Assembly (NCBI GenBank): GCA_944990035.1
Contig: CALYLX010000008.1
Location: 310,001-374,000 of the forward strand
Reading direction: 5' to 3'
From: Clitopilus passeckerianus
Taxonomy: Eukaryota > Basidiomycota > Agaricomycetes > Agaricales > Entolomataceae
DNA: 64,000 nucleotides
The notes below the pieces were generated by a model, which was not told where the DNA came from, did not search any database, and was given only the letters and a program-made list of their open reading frames with translations. Below are positions 44,796-55,265 of this stretch, one piece after another. The position numbers and the translations under genes are program-made. How positions within the stretch are numbered: the stretch's first letter is position 1; each line of letters starts with the position of its first letter.

Positions 44796-46433
44796 TTAAA
44801 AAAAAAGTTAAGTCACTTATCAAATTACTCGTTACTGCCGTTCACAAAGTCCGTGCCCTTTCTACAAGTACGCAACGACAGAAAGGTAGCTTGGGAGCGA
44901 AAATGTAAACTGGTTCTATATTAAGCATGCGTTTGAATAAAAAGACAGAACACAAGTTCTGTGCATAACAGTAGTACGTTGTGAAGCTACTAAGGTGGTG
45001 GCCACAGGTATAAAAAGAATAGAGGCGAAGCGGCAGGGCCTATCTTTAGGCGCCTCCAACCCCAATTACGCCACAGCTTGGAAGTGCACACCGCGCCTGC
45101 ACAAGGCACGCTTCGGAAGGTATCCACGGGGTTTGTAGACCCGCTGTGGAACGCCTTGTTCCCGAATGGGATCTCGCTGGATCTCCAGGCTCCACGTGGG
45201 TCTAACTAAGAGGAGCTGCAGATGGAGGACCTGAGGCGGCACGTGGGGTACAGGCGTAGGCCCTGCTGTGGGTAGTACGGCCCGCTTGCTTGTCCCCAGG
45301 CTGGCAGTTGGCTCGTCCTGTGGTAAGTAGGGCAGCCGTGTTAAGCGCACATGATCCCAGCGCAGTCGGTTCTGGTGACTTGGAGGTGCCGTTGCTACTG
45401 TTTTCGGTGTCGAAGAGGGAGCTGGCAAGCCCAAGTCCCGTGCCACAAACGGGGTCCCAGTCAGGTCCTGAGGCAGCGCAAAACGCTGTGAGAGGAAGTG
45501 GACCGTGGGTGTCATTGGACTCGCCGGCGGGAGTGATGGAGAAGGTCCCTTTCCAGCAGCTGAAATGGTGCATAAATTATACGGACCAGTCAGCGGCGGG
45601 GTGTCTGGACTCACTCGTTGCACTCGTTTGAACCTTGTTCCCTCGTGAGCGTGCGTTCGTACCCGAAACAGGAGGGTTTGGGGTCTTCACCACCCAGGTC
45701 AATTGAGATGCCGCACTCCTGACGTTGCGTCTGGCTCTGGCCTGTTTCCCCAAAGTCAACCTTGTATCCTAATGAAAATAGGCAAGCGAGCAACTAACCT
45801 TCAAGTACACTTGCGATGCTTCGTGTCCTTTCACAGGCCTCTCCAAATTGAGTCCCCTTCCACAGGCAGATAAACGCAGTGTCAGAAATTTGGTCCTCGG
45901 TGTCTAGACACGCCACGAAGCCCTCCAAAACCTGGAGGAGATCAACCTCCACCACCCATTGCAGGTCGGAGGCGGTGAAGCAGGTTGGTGTGTTGCTTGA
46001 GGTTGGAGGACATGATAGAACCGGGAGGTCTCTTGTCATGCTAAAGAGCAAGGCGTTGCATACAGAAAGAAAGCTGCCAGTGTCGGAGAGAGAAACGTTA
46101 GTGCGAGTGTTCGAGTTGTCAAGCTAACGATGGACCTTACCTAGAATGGATCTGGAAGTCGTTAAGACATGTGTCACGGCATTTGCCCTCCCCAATTTAA
46201 CCAGAGAAGACAACAAGATGGGCCTGCTGGAGTTGAAGCACCAAGCTTTCAACAGCCTGAGTGGTGAGATGCTCAAAGTGAGCAGAGGTTTGTGGGTCAT
46301 GCTGGTTGCTTTGAACGTGCGCAGGGCCAGCACAGCCTCCTCTGCTACGCTCGGGCCTTGTGCGACCGCTTCCGCCGTTTCAGCAAGGAGAAATTTGTAC
46401 AAAAGCCATAAGGATCCATATAGAAGTACATGT
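44796..46433 (-). other. Unassigned coding-like fragments between transposon relics
   Basis: Minus-strand open stretches at 46402-46124 (KFLLAETAEAVAQ..., LVKLGRANAVTHVLTTSRS), 46051-45794 (ASDLQWVVEVDLLQVLEGFV, DTAFICLWKGTQFGE) and 45623-45066 (Pro-rich) look more like protein than noise and could be exons of one gene. I could not join them in consistent phase and do not recognise the family. They lie just downstream of the TET/JBP-like pseudogene and may be its neighbour in the same mobile cluster. Confidence 0.3.
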
Positions 46434-48227
46434 TCAGCCTCTAGCTACAAGAGGTCCCCCTTTGAGCTCTCTTTTTTTTCCGTTCAACTCATTCAGACGG
46501 GTGAACATCTTCAACCCCTCCACATAGCGAGATTCCTGCTCCCGCTTGTGCTTCTCCGCCTCGCTTTTGGTGGCCTTCGCCAGCCAGCTCTTCTCCAACA
46601 TAAATACGCTATTCACCCATCGATAAAGCCCCATGAGGCGTACTGTATGATTGAATAGCGGACCTCACCAGGCTTGATGGAGGTGTTTGAATGTCGAATG
46701 GGGGCCGACGGAATGAGGATGGCAGAACCGAGAGGAAACTCGATGACAAGGCCGAAGTCCCAGAGAACAATGCGGCCGCCGGTGCGTGGGTTGAACCGCC
46801 CAAGAGGCGTAATGGAGCAGCATCGACTGTGCAAAGTTGCCTTCATCCGTGTGGAAAAGAGACGGATTGCTCGCCAAGGTTGAGCGAGCGGCAGGGAAAC
46901 ACCCTGGTGGCAGAGTCGTAAGGTCGGCGCAGCTTGAGCTTTGGGTCGGTGGCGGTATCGCTCTTTGCTCGAAGGGACTCCATTGTTGTCTTCGTGTAAA
47001 GGTAATTGCGCTCGCTTAAAGGTTGAAACACACCTTGGTGCTGATCAGCGACGGCCAGAGACTCAGAAGACACGGGCGGCTTACTGCTAGCAAAAGAGCA
47101 TATGCGTTGGATAGACGGTTCCCCCATAAGGCCGTCAAGTATCAAAGCCTTCTTCTGAGGCGTTGGGGTGCCTGGCAAGGCGATGTCAGTACTAGCGACG
47201 TGAGCGGGCAGCAGAGGCCCCTACGTACCTCCTGTCTATCACCAAACGATATCCCGTGAGCTACTGCAGGAAACGAGCCCCGCCGATGCAAGGTTTCCTT
47301 GTCCATGTAGGTCATCCTTGAGGCAGCTGACCTCAGGGCTTGGAACGCGCAGTCGTGAGCCTAATTCCAGCCCTCCGCGTCCCGCGGACAGCCAACAAGG
47401 GCGCCTATGACATGCTCGTCCCTATCTTGAAGAAGATGGGTGGTCCTGAAGGTGTACAAGTGAGCCTGGGAGCTTTGGAAACAAAGCGAGCCGCGCACCT
47501 TCCCTTCCAAGGAAAATAAATTAAATGACCCCGTAGACGTCCAAGACCTCCCGCTTTGTGAACTCGCGTTTGGGCACACCACCCACCCGCTTCCCCATCC
47601 AACCAGGCTGCGTAACCTCAACGTCTGCACCGGCGGTGAGGTCAAGTTTAAGCGCGTCTCTCGTAGCCTCAACGTGTCGCTTCTTTGACACACCCTTCAA
47701 GCTGGTCCCCTCCTCAGCTTGTTTAGCCGCCCGTTTGACTCTTCTCCGGCGTAAATATCGACCCTTCCCTTTTTGGAGTCGCGTAGGTGGTGGTGAGAAA
47801 CTGGGCAACGGATGCCCAGAGGTCGGCGGTTGGTTGGGTGGCTGCAGCACGCTGCCGTCGTGTTCAAAAGCCTCGTCCATGCTTTCGTCGTCGCCATGGC
47901 CTGAGCACTCGTAGTCAGTTAGCGGTTCATCGAAGGTTTCGTTGGCCGCTCGGTCGTGCAGGAACTCTTCAATCGAGATGGACTTGCCAACTATGGAAGC
48001 GCCGCGAGGTGCCGTGTACACAATGGGGTCTATGGGTGTGGTCAGCAGGGAGAAAAGCAGCGAAAAAGTGAACAAAAAACTAAGCAAAAGGGAATAAAAC
48101 AAAAAAGCTCCAGCTCCCCCATAGAACACGGACATTCCACCAAACAGCTTGAACAACGGTGCCAGGGTCGGCTCCAGCAGTCTCGCCCGTTGAGTGTAGC
48201 TTCGCTGTTCATAGAGGGGTACAACTC
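46434..48227 (-). pseudogene. TET/JBP-like 2OG-Fe(II) dioxygenase, frameshifted
   Basis: Minus-strand segments fit a very common agaricomycete family. The first is a basic region RYLRRRRVKRAAKQ with SLKGVSKKR and GWMGKRVGGVPKREFT. Next come HVIGALVGCPRDAEGW and RRGSFPAVAHGISFG. Then HTDEGNFA supplies an HxD iron motif. After it comes CSITPLGRFNPRTGG with IVLWDFGLVIEFPLGSAIL, followed by IPSAPIRHSNTSIKPGE (second His) and VRYSIIQY (Arg for 2-oxoglutarate). The C-terminus is WVNSVFMLEKSWLAKATKSE. This order matches the 2OG-Fe(II) dioxygenase fold, and I read the family as the TET/JBP expansion of basidiomycetes, 5-methylcytosine oxidases. At least three frame changes (after the VLDVYGV stretch, between NFA and CSITPL, and between GFIDG and WVNSVF) plus stops make it a pseudogene. 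Confidence 0.55.
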
Positions 48228-48268
48228 CTAGCCCAAAAGGGCGTCGAATACGAGGGAAATGCACAGCG

Positions 48269-48730
48269 TGTTAAGCTAGTATCGCTACGTGCTCAACCAA
48301 GTATCAAGAGTTCAGCTGCTTAGTCCTCTACCAGCCTTTGTAGAGACGAGCGAGAGTAATCGAGCGAGTCGAAGTTAAAGCAAATAGCGATGTATAGGCT
48401 TTTAGGTCAAGCTGGGGAAGCAAGACCGAAAGCGTGAAAGTATTTATACATGAAGAGTAGGGCTAAGGGTTGGGCATTGCGCAGCAATGCTAAGTAAGCA
48501 AAAGTAAGTATGACTCGGAGTGAGTCAGAGTAAGAGTCACGACGAGTCATGGTAAGTAAATATAGTACAAGTATCCCACGATCGTGAGAATACTGAGTAA
48601 TCATAGCTAAAGGGATGAGTAATGCGCAGCAGTACTGAGTAATTGTATAAACGTAAGCGGGGCGGGGATAGTAATGGTAGATGAGTAAAAGGAAAAAGAG
48701 TCCGGGTGCGTATCCAAGGTAACTGTAACA
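48269..48730 (-). repeat. 3' LTR
   Basis: 462 bp, TGTTA...TAACA, indistinguishable by reading from the copy at 54804-55265. It contains a minus-strand TATAAATA box (48441-48448) and four Gcn4/AP-1-like sites at 48511, 48521 (perfect TGAGTCA), 48534 and 48544. Confidence 0.97.
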
Positions 48731-48763
48731 TTACCCTCTCGCTAGCGTTGAAGTCACCTGACT

Positions 48764-49645
48764 TCAATTCTTCTTCTTGCCCCAGAAATGGCGGTCTATG
48801 TTCTTCCAATAGCGTTGTGGACAGTTAACCGGGTAATGGCCTGGGCCGCGATGATGACACAGACGACAAACAAAACGAAAGCAATGGTATTGTCGATGTC
48901 TGCCTCCGCAAACATAGCATCGGAAGTGTCTGGGCGGTGGTGGCTGGTTGGCAAGGTATCCGGTACGCGGCGCCTTCTGTGACGAGATCGTTGAGGAAGA
49001 GGGTTCACCAGAGTTGGCGAATCTGACTCTGGTGGGCTTTCGAATGCGGAGAGGTAAGGTGTCGGTGGGTTTGACATTTGGGTTGACGTTTTCCTTGTCG
49101 CTATCTTGATCCTCGGGTGTAGTTTGAATGAAGGGATTGTGCTTTATCTTGGCGGCGGTAGCAAGGTTGGTGACGGGGGGGAATTCTTGGAGGGTTCCTC
49201 GAACCTGACGTGCCGTGAGAATCGTTGGTTCTTCGGTGGTTTGATCTTCCTCAGGCCCCCAGGGATTGGCGGCAAGGGTTTCGAAATCTGTCTCCTTCGG
49301 GTTGGGGAACCAACTTCGTCGTTCAGGATAGTGCTGATCAAGGAAGGCTGTACCTCCGGCAGCGAAGAAGAGGTCGGTGAGGGTTTCCTCCGTGCGTTGG
49401 TCAGAGCTGTCAAGAGCTCGATCAAGTTCTTCAAGGGTTTTCGAATATAGGTGGCGTAGACGAGCCACTTCGTTGCGGAATTCGGTTCTTCGGTCGTGGT
49501 AGGCTGAGCCCCGCTCTGCCACTTCGGTGAGGAGGTTGTCGTTGTTGCTCCAGGCAGTGTTCGTACGGAGCGCCGTAACAGCGGAATCGGTTTTGAAGGT
49601 GTTAAGGATGATGGTGCGGTCGTAGGAGGAGACATTGGAGGACAT
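48764..49645 (-). CDS. Third ORF of the retrotransposon, zinc-knuckle protein
   Basis: 293 aa from the ATG at 49645; the frame is open back to 49699, where it overlaps the pol stop by a few bases. The N-terminal half is a helical, charged region (ERGSAYHDRRTEFRNEVARL, YSKTLEELDRAL). The C-terminal quarter has two Cys/His clusters: CYVCGGRHRQYHC, then CRLCHHRGPGHYPVNC, the latter a CCHC-like knuckle. It ends in a basic KKK motif. There is no signal peptide or membrane segment, so it is not an Env protein. It lies between integrase and the 3' LTR on the coding strand. A second nucleic-acid-binding or Gag-like protein is the best guess. Confidence 0.8.
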   Translation of the reverse strand: MSSNVSSYDRTIILNTFKTDSAVTALRTNTAWSNNDNLLTEVAERGSAYHDRRTEFRNEVARLRHLYSKTLEELDRALDSSDQRTEETLTDLFFAAGGTAFLDQHYPERRSWFPNPKETDFETLAANPWGPEEDQTTEEPTILTARQVRGTLQEFPPVTNLATAAKIKHNPFIQTTPEDQDSDKENVNPNVKPTDTLPLRIRKPTRVRFANSGEPSSSTISSQKAPRTGYLANQPPPPRHFRCYVCGGRHRQYHCFRFVCRLCHHRGPGHYPVNCPQRYWKNIDRHFWGKKKN

Positions 49646-49695
49646 TATAAGCAAGATGTGTTTGCTTCGGCGAAGTGCTGTGGGTTGATGGAGAT

Positions 49696-52600
49696 TCACC
49701 GAATGTTCTTCCTCTTCTTATAAGCTTCAAGGGTCTTCTTGGCGTTCTGGAGGTTTCTCACAGGTTCCCATGAGTTCTCCGATGTCGGATATTCTTTCCA
49801 CTTGATCTTGTAAAGGATCTTCCCACGATGTCGTTTGTGTGCGACAATTTCTTCCACTTCCCATTCTTCTTCTTGATTGATGAGGTCAGGTGGCGGTTCT
49901 AGGAAATTGGGCCCATGTGTCTCGGTTTCCTTGTATGGTGTGAGGAGGGTGGCGTGGAACACAGGGTGAATTTTCCATGCTCGGGGTAGTTCTAATCTGT
50001 AGGTCAGCGGACCTAGAACTTCTTTGATCGTGAAGGGGCCTTCTCGTCGTGGCGTGAACTTCTTTGAGTAGTATGCCAGTTTTAGGTTAGTTGTTTCCAA
50101 CCAAACCTTCTGTCCTTGTTCAAATGGTTTGAAGTTACTTCGGACACGTTCGGCCATCTTTCGTCTCGCAAGTTCATGGGCAGCCGCAGCTTCGTCTCGT
50201 GCTTGTTGGAGTTCTTTCATTCGGGTTTCCGCAGCAGGGACATTGGTCTTCTGATATGGAAGGGGAATAGCGCGTGGTTCTGCTCCGTTCATTAGGTAGA
50301 ATGGAGTTTGTGCGGTGACGGCATGAACACGTTTGTTATGGGCGAATTCCATTAGGGGAATTAGTTCTAGCCATTTCTCGGGGTTGTTGGCGCAGAATAG
50401 TCGGAGATAAGCGCCAATGTCTTGGTTGACGCGTTCGGTTTCTCCATCTGCTTGTGGGTGATATGCGGTTGTCAGGGAAAGCTTGATTCCTAGGAGTCGT
50501 CCTAGTTCTTGGAATACTTTGGATGCGAATTGTGGACCTCTATCGGATATCAGTTTGTCGGGAAGTCCGAATCTTCTGTAGACAGCATCCAAGTAGTTGT
50601 TGGCAGTGCCTAGGGCGTCAATGGTCTTCTTGCAAGGGATCAAAATTACCCCCTTACTAAGGCCATGGTCTACCACGACCATGAGTGAGTCGTAACCGTT
50701 AACCTCAGGAAGATCAGTGATGAAATCTGTAGAGGCAAGTTCGAAGGGTCGTGTGGCGGTAAATTTGACTGGGTTCAGGGGAGGTGCCGTGGGGTGTGTA
50801 TTGACCTTCATCTGTTGGCAAGGGGCACATCCATCAACGTAGGATTTGACAGTTCCAAACATTCTGGGCCACCAGTAGTGTTCAGAAATTAACTCCATCG
50901 TCTTGAATGCTCCGGGGTGTCCGGCCATAGGTGCGTCATGATACTTCTGTATGAGGCTTCGTCGTAGGGTAGCATCATTAGGGACGTAGCATCGCCCCCG
51001 GAAAAAGAGGAGAGAGTCCTCTACTTTCCAGTCGGCTAAAGCCGATTTGATGGGGGTAGAGTGGTTCTTCAGGTGTCGTATTGCTTCCGTGAAGAATTCG
51101 TCTTTCATCATGTGTTCGGCAAATTCCGCCTTAAGTTCGGTGTCAATTGTTCGGATGAAAAGTTTATCAGGTAGCATGGTGATGTCTTCGTTGTCAGTGT
51201 CGTGGTCTAGAATGTGATCTGCTCGTCGGGATAGTTCGTCAGATTGGACCATCTGAGTTCCTGGTACATGGACTAGGTTTAGGTCATATTGGGAGAGGAG
51301 TAAACTCCATCGTGCTTGTCGTCGGCTAAGTTTCTGTGGCGTTCGGTAGTAGGTTAGGTTCTTGTGGTCGGAGAATACGGTGACAGGGTGGGCTGATCCT
51401 TGTAGATAGTGTCGCCAAGTTTCCAGTGCTCTGACTATAGCGAGTAGTTCCCTGTCGTAGATTTCGTAGTTCCGTTCAGTTGGGGTGAAGGAGTGAGAGA
51501 TGTATCCACAAGGGTGCCAGTCGTTATTTTCGTCTCGTTGGCGTAGCACTGCTCCTGTCGCCCACTTGGATGCATCACATTCAATGGTGAATGGTTTTGT
51601 TGGATCGGGCATCGTGAGTACGGGTGTCTCCGCGAACCTTTTCTTCAGGGCTTCAAATGCTTCTTCTTGTTCCTTTCCCCATGTAAAGGGCCGATCTTTC
51701 TTGGTGAGATCGTTCAGGGGTCGGGCTAGTTCCGCATATTTCCCTATGAACCTTCGGTAGAAGTTGCCAAATCCCAAAAAGGACCGAACTTCTTTTACGG
51801 TGGTCGGGGTTGGCCATTTCTTTATCCCGTCGAGTTTAGTCGGGTCCATGTGGATCTTGTCTGGCGATATGATCATTCCAAGGAATTCGACTTCTGTTAC
51901 GTTGAATTTGCATTTCTCAGCTTTGAGGAACAGGTTGTGTTCCATCAGCCTTTGGAGTACCCGTTTGGTGCGCTTCTCATGTTCTCTTGGGTCTTTAGAG
52001 AAGAGTAACATGTCATCCATGTAGATGATTAACCATCCTTCATCGATCATGTCTCTGAAGATGTGGTTCATCATTGCTTGAAACGTGGCTGGGGAGTTGC
52101 ATAGTCCAAAGAACATGACGGTGGGTTCAAACAAGCCTCGATTTGTTTTGAAGGCTGCTTTCCACTCATCTCCTTCTTTGATCCGGACATTATGATATCC
52201 CCATCGGATGTCCAGCTTTGTGAAAATCTTTGCTCCTCTGAGTTTGTCGAGTAGGTCGCTGACTAGTGGTAAGGGGTAGGCATTCTTGACAGTTCCACTG
52301 TTGAGATATCGGTAATCTTGGCAGGGTCGTAGTGCGTTTGCTTCTTTCTTTGCTACAAAGAAGAAGGGTGATGCTTGAGGTGATTTCGAGGGTCGGATGT
52401 ATCCTTTTCGTAAGTTTTCTTCGAGAAATTTGTCCATTTCGGCTTGCTCCTTTGGATTGAGAGGGTAGACCTTGCAGTCTTTCGGAACAAAGTCTGGTTT
52501 GAGATCAATGGCGTGATCCCAAGGCCGAGATGGGGGGAATCGTTCTGATGCTTCTTTCTCAAAGACTTTCTTGAATTCGTGGTATTCGGGGGGAATGAGG

Positions 52601-53446
52601 TCTTCGAGTTTCTTCTTGACCTCTTCGGTTTTCTGATGTTCTAGGGTCTGGGAGATGGACGTCTTGGCGCGAATCCAGACGTTCTGGGTCGGGACGAATC
52701 GCAGTGATCCTCTATCTCGGGTGATTCGGGAGATATTTGCAGCTCGGATTCTTCTGATTTCTGGTTCTCGATGTTCATTCGTCAATGGGGAATTGGCTCG
52801 TTTGAATATTCCCATCACTGGTTCTCCTTTCACATAGGCAATAACCAGGTCTTGTTCGTCATTGGGTTCTTCTAAGGGTGTTTCAATGGGTTCGGGTTCG
52901 TCGGGTACGTTGGAAATGTCTAGGCGTGATTCCTCTGTTGCGGCTAGTCGTCTGATCTGGACTCGGGCAAGGGCCGTGCGTAGCGGGGATGTCTTGACGC
53001 GCTTGGGATTAATGAATAGTGTCCCCTTTTGCCAGTTGATTTCTGGATTCGTTCGCTTCAGCCATGGGAGTCCGAGGATCAGGTGTTCATTCCCTAATCC
53101 AGTGACCAGGCACCGTTCTGACGCCTTGTGTTTCCCTATCCCTATATCGACCCAGGTGTAATGGGTGATTTGCCCTGTTTTGTTGATAGTGCCGTCAACG
53201 TTCTTGGCAGTGAGAGGTTGTCGAAGGGGATGTGTTTTGATCCGATGGCGGGCGACGAATTCTTTGTCGATGAATAGTCCTTGAGCACCTGAGTCGACTA
53301 GTGCTTTGGTTTCAACGGTTCTTTCTTCATTCGGAGCAGAGACCTTAATGGGTAGACGCATAGATTTATCAAAAGGTTCTGCATACGACATAGAAGAAAT
53401 CAGTATTGTGGCGGGTTCAGACGTTGACACTGGCCGCCGTTCTAAA
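49696..53446 (-). CDS. pol: Pol polyprotein (PR-RT-RH-IN-chromodomain)
   Basis: About 1,249 codons, open in the -1 frame relative to gag and beginning at the gag stop. Visible in order (numbering from 53430): aspartic protease LVDSGAQG near residue 46; reverse transcriptase with the active site YMDD near 468; RNase H beginning ECDASKWATGAVL near 615; integrase zinc-binding HHCC region near 830-872 (GHPGAFKTMELISEHYWWPR to CAPCQQ); integrase catalytic core with Asp in STDFITDL near 900, Asp in ISDRGPQF near 960 and Glu in ADGETERVNQD near 996; and a C-terminal chromodomain near 1193-1230 (EVEEIVAHKRHRGKILYKIK, WEPVRNL). The chromodomain places it among chromoviruses, which can target integration to particular chromatin. 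No internal stop is seen. Confidence 0.95.
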
Positions 53447-53450
53447 AATC
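53442..53450 (-). promoter_or_regulatory. Probable -1 ribosomal frameshift site, gag to pol
   Basis: On the minus strand gag ends GAT-TTT-TAG. A one-base slip of the P-site tRNA-Phe on the five T run (53444-53448) re-pairs perfectly and then reads TTA-GAA-CGG in the pol frame, which is open from there on. The pol frame has no ATG nearby and has a TGA just upstream, so frameshifting at the stop is the simplest way to make Gag-Pol. Confidence 0.6.
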
Positions 53451-54326
53451 CTCATCGAGCTCATTCCAGAAGCTCTCCAATTCTTCTGCTTCCAACGCTC
53501 TAATGGTTCTGACAAGATCTTTGATGTTTTTCTTGCCATAGGAGTTGGTGTTGGACTGCTTTCCTCCTCTGCGTTCAGGGCATTCTCGAGAGCGATGTCC
53601 TTTCTTGAAACAGCGGAAACATTTCCCTTCCTTCATTAACTCCTTTCTCTTTTCAAAAGATAAGGCGTCAATGTCCATGGCGTTAGGGTCTGCTGTGGCG
53701 TGGGTATTGCGGGGATTTGCATGGGAAATAGGGGGGAGTCCTCTGTTGCGGCGGATGACGTTCTGTCCTCTACGCCATTGTGCATCAAATCGGGCAGCGT
53801 GTTCGTACCATCCGTTAATGGTGACGGGAAGAATGGGGAGGTTATAGATCTTTTCGATGATCTTGGAGTTGAGTCCTTTCTGGAAGAATTCAATCTTCGC
53901 CTTTTCATCGGTGATCCCGGAGGCGGAGATAAGGACTTTGAATTGAGATATGTAATCGTCAATTGGTCCTTTCTGCGTGAGAGCGTCTAGGGATGCAAAT
54001 GCCTGTCCTTCTCCATCTACTGGGTAGAAGGCGTTGATGAATTCTTTCTCGAATTGTTTGAAATCGGGGAGGATGATGTCGTTATCTTTGTTTGTGTAGT
54101 TCTGGCAGAAAGATCGTTTCCATGCCAAAGCGGTTCCTTTCTTCAAAAAGGAAAGTGCAAAAGCGATTTGCTTGTTGTTGTTGTCGTAGATGTGGTCGTT
54201 CAGGCTTAGGTACATCTTGACTTCCAACAACCAAACTTCGGCATTTCTTCGGTCACCATCATATTCAAATGGTTGTCCCATTCGGAGTTCGGCGAGTTTC
54301 TTTGGTTCAGGGTTGGTTGGAGCCAT
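53442..54326 (-). CDS. gag: Gag (capsid/nucleocapsid) of the retrotransposon
   Basis: 295 codons (294 aa) from the first ATG (54326, MAPTNPEPKKLAELRMGQPF) to the TAG at 53442-53444. A capsid-like helical domain (FEYDGDRRNAEVWLLEVKMY, FVRAL-type helices) precedes a CCHC zinc knuckle CFRCFKKGHRSREC. Oddly, the same frame is open for more than 110 further codons upstream, past a Glu/Pro-rich stretch (54584 and beyond), up to a TAG close to the 5' LTR, with no ATG. Either translation starts at a non-AUG codon or a spliced leader supplies the start; the shorter form is given here. Confidence 0.9.
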   Translation of the reverse strand: MAPTNPEPKKLAELRMGQPFEYDGDRRNAEVWLLEVKMYLSLNDHIYDNNNKQIAFALSFLKKGTALAWKRSFCQNYTNKDNDIILPDFKQFEKEFINAFYPVDGEGQAFASLDALTQKGPIDDYISQFKVLISASGITDEKAKIEFFQKGLNSKIIEKIYNLPILPVTINGWYEHAARFDAQWRRGQNVIRRNRGLPPISHANPRNTHATADPNAMDIDALSFEKRKELMKEGKCFRCFKKGHRSRECPERRGGKQSNTNSYGKKNIKDLVRTIRALEAEELESFWNELDEDF

Positions 54327-54393
54327 TTCTGGTGGTTCTTGTTTCGGGGTTTGTGCGGGTGTCGGAGTCTGGGTCTGTCTGGGGGGTTCTGGT

Positions 54394-54453
54394 TCTGTTT
54401 CCGATTCTTCTTCGGGTTCTTGCTCTGTTTCCGATTCTTCTTCGGGTTCTTGC
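54394..54453 (-). repeat. 30-bp tandem duplication in the Glu/Pro-rich leader
   Basis: Two adjacent 30-bp units encode EQEPEEESET-like segments upstream of the gag ATG. Slippage in an acidic low-complexity stretch is the likely cause. Confidence 0.7.
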
Positions 54454-54803
54454 TCTGGTTCTGATTCTGGTTCGGGGTCTGGCTGTGGTTCTGGTTCTGG
54501 GTTCTTTACTTCTTCGGTGAAGTAGGCACTGCTAAGGTAGTCGCCAAATCGATATTGTCGCGGGTCTTCGTCTTTCGGTACCAAATGTCTCCAACGGTTT
54601 GTCTTAAGGTCGAATTCTGAGTAAGTACCGTCGTCAAGTTGTACTACTCTCTCTGTCCCGGTGGGAGTTGAGGCGTTCGGCGGTCTTGAGGGAGACGTGG
54701 TTCCGGTCGGTTCTGCAAGGGTAGTTGACCTCTTGCAGTCAGGTGGTTTGGTGGTTGTGGCCTACGCTTGCGATGAGCGGGCTATCAGATCAGCTTGACC
54801 TTT

Positions 54804-55265
54804 TGTTAAGCTAGTATCGCTACGTGCTCAACCAAGTATCAAGAGTTCAGCTGCTTAGTCCTCTACCAGCCTTTGTAGAGACGAGCGAGAGTAATCGAGC
54901 GAGTCGAAGTTAAAGCAAATAGCGATGTATAGGCTTTTAGGTCAAGCTGGGGAAGCAAGACCGAAAGCGTGAAAGTATTTATACATGAAGAGTAGGGCTA
55001 AGGGTTGGGCATTGCGCAGCAATGCTAAGTAAGCAAAAGTAAGTATGACTCGGAGTGAGTCAGAGTAAGAGTCACGACGAGTCATGGTAAGTAAATATAG
55101 TACAAGTATCCCACGATCGTGAGAATACTGAGTAATCATAGCTAAAGGGATGAGTAATGCGCAGCAGTACTGAGTAATTGTATAAACGTAAGCGGGGCGG
55201 GGATAGTAATGGTAGATGAGTAAAAGGAAAAAGAGTCCGGGTGCGTATCCAAGGTAACTGTAACA
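54804..55265 (-). repeat. 5' LTR (promoter LTR)
   Basis: 462 bp, TGTTA...TAACA. On the minus strand TATAAATA lies at 54976-54983, so transcription should start near 54950, leaving about 280 bp of U3 and about 150 bp of R-U5. Gcn4/AP-1-like sites lie at 55046, 55056, 55069 and 55079, all upstream of the TATA box. Confidence 0.97.

Larger units (their letters stand above)
48269..55265 (-). mobile_element. Complete Ty3/gypsy LTR retrotransposon (chromovirus)
   Basis: Length 6,997 bp. Two 462-bp LTRs that read identically and start TGTTA and end TAACA bound the element. The 5-bp target duplication CAGCG is perfect (48264-48268 and 55266-55270). Minus-strand genes run gag, pol (protease, RT, RNase H, integrase, chromodomain) and a third ORF. 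pol and ORF3 have no frame break. Identical LTRs imply a recent insertion. The leader just inside the 5' LTR does not begin with the usual TGG of a tRNA 3'-end primer site, and the polypurine tract before the 3' LTR is short (GCGAGAGGGTAA). Confidence 0.97.

Noticed and set aside
48407..48604. 65-codon frame occurring twice (also 54942-55139)
   Set aside because: It lies wholly within the LTRs and is repeated only because the LTRs are; no sign of being coding.
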